From Pseudonocardia lacus (GTDB lineage: Bacteria; Actinomycetota; Actinomycetes; Mycobacteriales; Pseudonocardiaceae): 33,427 bases of DNA. The stretch is taken from NCBI RefSeq assembly GCF_018531445.1, contig NZ_JAHDTH010000076.1:1-33427 (forward strand), read 5' to 3'. A model generated the notes under the pieces. That model was not told where the DNA came from. It saw only the letters and a program-made list of their open reading frames with translations, and did no database searches. Made by a program: the position numbers and the translations under genes. Positions 30,354 through 33,427 of the stretch are shown here, one piece after another; position 1 is the stretch's first letter, and each line of letters starts with the position of its first letter.

Positions 30354-31939
30354 CGGGCGACCTCGCTGGGGGTGTCGGCGGCGCGCGGTTCGTCGGCGCG
30401 GCGGGCGTCGGTGGAGGCGAAGGCCAGGTCGGTCATCCGGTGCGGCGCCATCTCGGTCCCGGACAGCTCGGCGACGATCCGGCCCCCGGCCAGCACCACC
30501 ACCCGGTCGCAGACCCGTGCCAGCTCCTCGAAGTCGGAGGTGACCACGATGACCGAGGTCCCCCGCTCGACCGCGGCGCGCACCACCGCGTAGATCTCGG
30601 CGCGCGCGCTGACGTCGACGCCCTGGGTCGGCTCGTCGAGCAGCAGCACCCGCGGCGTGCGGCGCAGCCACCTGGCCAGCACGGCCTTCTGCTGGTTGCC
30701 GCCGGACAGGGTGCTGAACGGCTGCTGGTCGCCCGACGCCCGGATCCCGTACTCGGCGATCGAGCCGCGGGCGTCGGCGGCCTCGGCGCCGTGGCGGTGG
30801 CGCAGGCCGCGCCAGTAGCGGCGGACCTGGCCCGCGGAGAGGTTCTCCCGCAGGCTCATCTCCGGGAACGCCGCCTCGGCCGCCCGGTCCTCGGGGATGT
30901 AGCCCAGCCCGGCGTCCATGGCCTGGTCGACCGAGGCGAACCGCACCGGCCGCCCGTCGAGCAGCACCTCCCCCGCGGCGATCGGCATCGCGCCGAAGAT
31001 CGCGGTCAGCAGCTCGGTGCGACCGGACCCGAGCAGGCCGGCCACCCCGAGCACCTCGCCCCGGCCCAGCACCAGGTCGACCCCGCGCAACGGCCCGGCG
31101 ACCAGGCCGCGCACCTCCAGGGCCCGTTCCCGGGCACCCGCCGGCTCGGTCTCGGGCAGCACCTCGTCCAGCGGCCGACCGAAGATCATCTCGACGAGGT
31201 CGCTCTCGGTGCGGCCAGCCACGTCCACGGTGCCGACGTGGCGGCCGTCGCGCAGCACGCTGACCCGGTCGGCGATGGCGATCACCTCGTCGAGCCGGTG
31301 GGTGACGAACACGATCGTCTGCCCGGCGACGGCGTAGCGCCGGATCGCCGCGAGCAGCACGTCGACCTCGGACGCGGGCAGCGAGGCCGTCGGCTCGTCG
31401 AGGACCAGCACGCCCTCGTGCTCGCCCTCCTGGTCCTGCAGGGCGCGGGCGATCGCGACCATCGTGCGGTCCGCGGGGCGCAGCAGGCCGACCGGCGTGT
31501 CCGGGGTGGCCCGGATCTGGAAGCGCTCCAGCAGCCCGACGGTGCGCCTGCGCAGCGCCTTCCACCGGATCGCGCCGGCCCGGCTGGTCTCGAAGCCGCG
31601 GCCGATCGCCATGTTCTCGGCCACGGTCATGGTCGGGAAGACCCCGGGGTCCTGGTGCACGAAGTGCACCCCGGCCGCCCGGGCCCACGTTGGGGAGGTG
31701 CGGTCCGAGGCCACGACCGCGTCCCCGACGGCCAGCTCACCGCCGGGGTCGCCGCGGTGCACCCCGGCCAGGACCTTGATCAACGTCGACTTCCCCGACC
31801 CGTTGCCGCCCAGCAGGGCGTGCACGTGGCCCGGCTCCACCTCGATCGAGACGCCGTCCAGCGCCCGGGTCCCGGGGAAGGTCTTGGACAGCCCGGTGAC
31901 GCGCAGCGCCGGGGCGCCCGTGCCGGTGCCGCCCGGCAC
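30350..31939 (-). CDS. Sugar-type ABC transporter ATPase with two nucleotide-binding domains (RbsA-like)
   Basis: A 529-residue RbsA/MglA-like double ATPase. Domain 1 has Walker A GGNGSGKST at 44-52, a Q-loop (FVHQDPGVFPTMTV) and Walker B VLVLDEPTASLP, but its signature is unusual (LLRPADRTMVAIARAL instead of LSGGQ). Domain 2 has the expected degenerate Walker A (GLLGSGRTELL, no Lys), an intact signature LSGGNQQK and Walker B VLLLDEPTQGVD. This mirror-image asymmetry suggests one productive composite site per dimer interface (inference). The GTG at 31939 overlaps the lipoprotein stop (TAGTG). It energises import through the permease encoded next. Confidence 0.92.
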   Translation of the reverse strand: MPGGTGTGAPALRVTGLSKTFPGTRALDGVSIEVEPGHVHALLGGNGSGKSTLIKVLAGVHRGDPGGELAVGDAVVASDRTSPTWARAAGVHFVHQDPGVFPTMTVAENMAIGRGFETSRAGAIRWKALRRRTVGLLERFQIRATPDTPVGLLRPADRTMVAIARALQDQEGEHEGVLVLDEPTASLPASEVDVLLAAIRRYAVAGQTIVFVTHRLDEVIAIADRVSVLRDGRHVGTVDVAGRTESDLVEMIFGRPLDEVLPETEPAGARERALEVRGLVAGPLRGVDLVLGRGEVLGVAGLLGSGRTELLTAIFGAMPIAAGEVLLDGRPVRFASVDQAMDAGLGYIPEDRAAEAAFPEMSLRENLSAGQVRRYWRGLRHRHGAEAADARGSIAEYGIRASGDQQPFSTLSGGNQQKAVLARWLRRTPRVLLLDEPTQGVDVSARAEIYAVVRAAVERGTSVIVVTSDFEELARVCDRVVVLAGGRIVAELSGTEMAPHRMTDLAFASTDARRADEPRAADTPSEVAR

Positions 31940-33114
31940 TAGACGCCCCACGCCTTCTTGTAGACCGAGCGGAAGTCCGGCGACTTCTCGTACGCCGCGC
32001 CGACCTCGCTCGGCAGCCCGTGCTCGGCGTCCACCAGCGTCCAGCCGATGCCGCAGTCGACCGGCTCCTGCCCGATGAACACGCTGTTCAGGGCGTCGAT
32101 GGTGGCCCAGCCGATCCACGCGGGCGGGGTGATGTTGACGACGTCGACCGCGCCCTGGCGCATCAGGTCCAGCTCGGGGGCGAAGCCCTCGCCGCCGATG
32201 ACGAAGACCTTCCCCTGCCGGCCGGCCTTCTGGATCCCGCTGGCGATCCCCAACAGCGTCGCCCCGGTGTAGGGGCTCTTGACCACGTTGACCTCGGGGT
32301 GCTTCAGCAGCTCCCCGGCCACCTTGGCCTCCAGGTTCGGGCCCAGCTCCGAGACCAGGAAGGTGGAGTAGTTGATCGTCCCGCCACCGGCCTTGATGGC
32401 CCGCTGGAAGCCCTCGTTGGTGTAGTCGAGGATGCGGAACTCCTCGTCGTTGAACTGCAGGACGTTGGTCTCGGCGCCGAACTTCGCGATCGCCGTCTCG
32501 CCCTGGAGCTGGCCGTAGAGGCGGGTGAACTCCCCCGGGTCGCCGTTGGCCGATGCGAAGAACGGCACGGCGTCGAACAGCGGCTGGCCCCCGAACTTCG
32601 GGTCGTCGCAGTCGAACGAGTACCCCGCCGCGATCTTGATCCCGGCCGCCCGCGCCTCCTCCAGCGGCTGCGACACCAGCGGGCAGTCGATGGCCTGCAG
32701 CGAGATCGCGTCCGGCTGCGCGGCGATCGCCTGGCGGACCAGCCCGGGCCACAGCGACGGGTTGCTCTGCCCGTCGAGCAGCTGGGTCTCCCAGCCCAGC
32801 GCCTGCGCCGCCTCCATCTGCCCGGCCAGCGGGATCGCGGTGGAGATGCTGTTCTGGCCCGAGGAGATGAAGATGACCCGCTTGGCCTTCGCGCCGGGGC
32901 GCGGCGTCGGGTCGGGCAGGGTGCTGGTCCCCTCGTAGCCCTTCTCGACCGCGGCCGCCGCGGCGGCCTGGGCGTCCGCGGCGACCGGCCCGGCGGAGGG
33001 TTCGGAGGGCGAGGACTGCACGCGGTCCTCGCCGCAGGCGCCCAGCGCCAACGCCGACACGGCGAGCAGGGCGATCACGCCACGACGGCATGCGGACATG
33101 GACGAACTCGTCAT
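31939..33114 (-). CDS. Sugar-type ABC transporter substrate-binding lipoprotein
   Basis: A 391-residue periplasmic-binding-protein type 1 (ribose-binding-like) lipoprotein. The signal peptide ACRRGVIALLAVSALALGAC ends in the lipobox LGAC with Cys27 as the lipidated residue. A Ser/Pro/Ala linker then leads to the binding domain: RVIFISSGQNSISTAI, PDAISLQAIDCPL, and VIGGEGFAPELDLMRQGAVDVV. It captures a solute outside the cell for the ATPase and permease encoded next; the ligand is not evident, and the type also serves autoinducers, inositol and purines. The ATG at 33114 has AGGAG 8 bases upstream and is preferred over the ATG at 33099. It is the first gene of the operon. Confidence 0.92.
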   Translation of the reverse strand: MTSSSMSACRRGVIALLAVSALALGACGEDRVQSSPSEPSAGPVAADAQAAAAAAVEKGYEGTSTLPDPTPRPGAKAKRVIFISSGQNSISTAIPLAGQMEAAQALGWETQLLDGQSNPSLWPGLVRQAIAAQPDAISLQAIDCPLVSQPLEEARAAGIKIAAGYSFDCDDPKFGGQPLFDAVPFFASANGDPGEFTRLYGQLQGETAIAKFGAETNVLQFNDEEFRILDYTNEGFQRAIKAGGGTINYSTFLVSELGPNLEAKVAGELLKHPEVNVVKSPYTGATLLGIASGIQKAGRQGKVFVIGGEGFAPELDLMRQGAVDVVNITPPAWIGWATIDALNSVFIGQEPVDCGIGWTLVDAEHGLPSEVGAAYEKSPDFRSVYKKAWGV

Positions 33115-33157
33115 TGAGCACGCTCCTGGTTGGCCTACGGGCACTACCGGGGAGCGG

Positions 33158-33186
33158 ACGCTACAGATCGCCAATATGTTTCACAA
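33158..33186 (-). promoter_or_regulatory. Promoter of the ABC importer operon
   Basis: On the minus strand: TTGTGA (33181-33186), 17 bases, TAGCGT (33158-33163). The predicted start near 33151 gives a leader of about 37 bases with AGGAG before the ATG at 33114. Confidence 0.6.
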
Positions 33187-33310
33187 GACGTCGCCCCATC
33201 GCCGCCGCACGCCTCCTACCAGCGGCGAAGCGTGTCCGGATCGTCCGTTGGGACGCACCGGATTGTGCGCAACGTCCATGGCCGCGCAAGCGGCCCGCAC
33301 TGAGGTGATC
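33187..33310. other. Intergenic sequence between the ABC promoter and the transposase-like end
   Basis: No gene is recognised. The stretch is visibly lower in GC than the rest of the window. At its end lies CTGAG-GTGAT-CTCAG (33300-33314), a 5-base-stem hairpin that overlaps the stop of the transposase-like fragment and might be part of an element end. A terminal inverted repeat cannot be confirmed because the other end lies outside the window. Confidence 0.4.
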
Positions 33311-33427
33311 TCAGCAAGATCTGCGTAGCTCGATCTGCTCGAAATGGGTGAGCACTCGTGCGGCAGCGACGATGTCACCGATTCTCGACGGGCTTGCGGT
33401 GGTGTGGCGTAGAGCGCGCCAGCGGCC
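33311..33427 (-). mobile_element. C-terminal end of a probable DDE transposase (partial)
   Basis: The minus-strand frame is open from the right edge to a TGA at 33311-33313 and reads GRWRALRHTTASPSRIGDIV, AARVLTHFEQ and IELRRSC. The WRALRHTT, IGDI and ALVLTHFE-like elements recall the end of actinobacterial IS5-type/DDE_Tnp_4 transposases (from memory). Base composition is less GC-rich than its neighbours, in keeping with a mobile element. Only 38 residues are visible and no catalytic residue can be checked. Confidence 0.5.

Noticed and set aside
30350-33121. A 923-codon minus-strand ORF that appears to fuse the ATPase to upstream sequence
   Set aside because: The extra N-terminal part is an out-of-frame reading of the lipoprotein gene. 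The ATPase starts at the GTG at 31939, overlapping the lipoprotein stop.
1-33427. tRNA, rRNA or riboswitch genes
   Set aside because: No tRNA-like cloverleaf, rRNA segment or recognisable riboswitch core was noticed on either strand; a covariance-model scan was not possible here.

Overview
The window is GC-rich (well above 70% by eye), with strong GC3 bias, many GTG starts, overlapping stop/start codons and a dense set of TetR-type regulators. This points to an actinobacterium; the mix of CoA-linked catabolism, luciferase-like (LLM) flavoenzymes and P450 fits the Pseudonocardiaceae or related nocardioform groups, but no rRNA or marker gene is present to prove it.

Layout. 1-5.1 kb: the tail of a TPR/ATPase-type regulator, a PCMH-type FAD oxidoreductase, a short-chain dehydrogenase divergent from a MarR regulator with a shared promoter/operator, and a membrane diguanylate cyclase. 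5.1-7.6 kb: an MFS transporter and an LLM oxidoreductase on the minus strand, each with a palindrome-rich upstream region. 7.6-13.1 kb: a CoA-catabolic locus, with a minus-strand operon TetR / APH-like phosphotransferase fused to a DUF6285-like domain / acyl-CoA synthetase / crotonase, and a divergent second crotonase; a TetR-type operator lies between them. 13.1-18.2 kb: a TetR gene divergent from a tight four-gene plus-strand operon (epoxide hydrolase, limonene-monooxygenase-like LLM enzyme, zinc alcohol dehydrogenase, acyl-CoA-dehydrogenase-fold flavoprotein lacking the usual catalytic Glu). Two near-identical operators 31 bp apart sit in the divergent promoter. Taken together, I infer an oxidation, ring-opening and dehydrogenation pathway for an alkene- or terpene-like substrate. 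This is the best candidate for an undescribed system in the window.

18.2-21.7 kb: a gene-poor stretch with short repeats, a UGT-like glycosyltransferase, and a TetR/P450 divergent pair with two inverted-repeat operators. 21.7-24.0 kb: a decaying four-gene operon (acyl-CoA dehydrogenase, crotonase, acyl-CoA synthetase, TetR) in which the crotonase and TetR are intact and the other two are frameshifted, deleted remnants. 24.2-28.7 kb: an HpaB-family flavin hydroxylase, an erythromycin-esterase-family protein without its usual catalytic Glu/His, a further LLM enzyme, and an SDR gene broken by a one-base frameshift at a G run. 28.7-33.1 kb: a minus-strand operon for a sugar-type ABC importer (lipoprotein, double ATPase, permease) ending in a TetR gene of the QsdR type. 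The right edge holds the C-terminal end of what looks like a transposase, running out of the window.

Several promoters share a TAGCGT -10 hexamer at 17-19 bp from a TTGnnn -35, one of them apparently leaderless. Five TetR regulators and one MarR control small catabolic modules, which fits a patchwork accessory region for degrading lipids, terpenes or xenobiotics. All function calls are from sequence reading alone.
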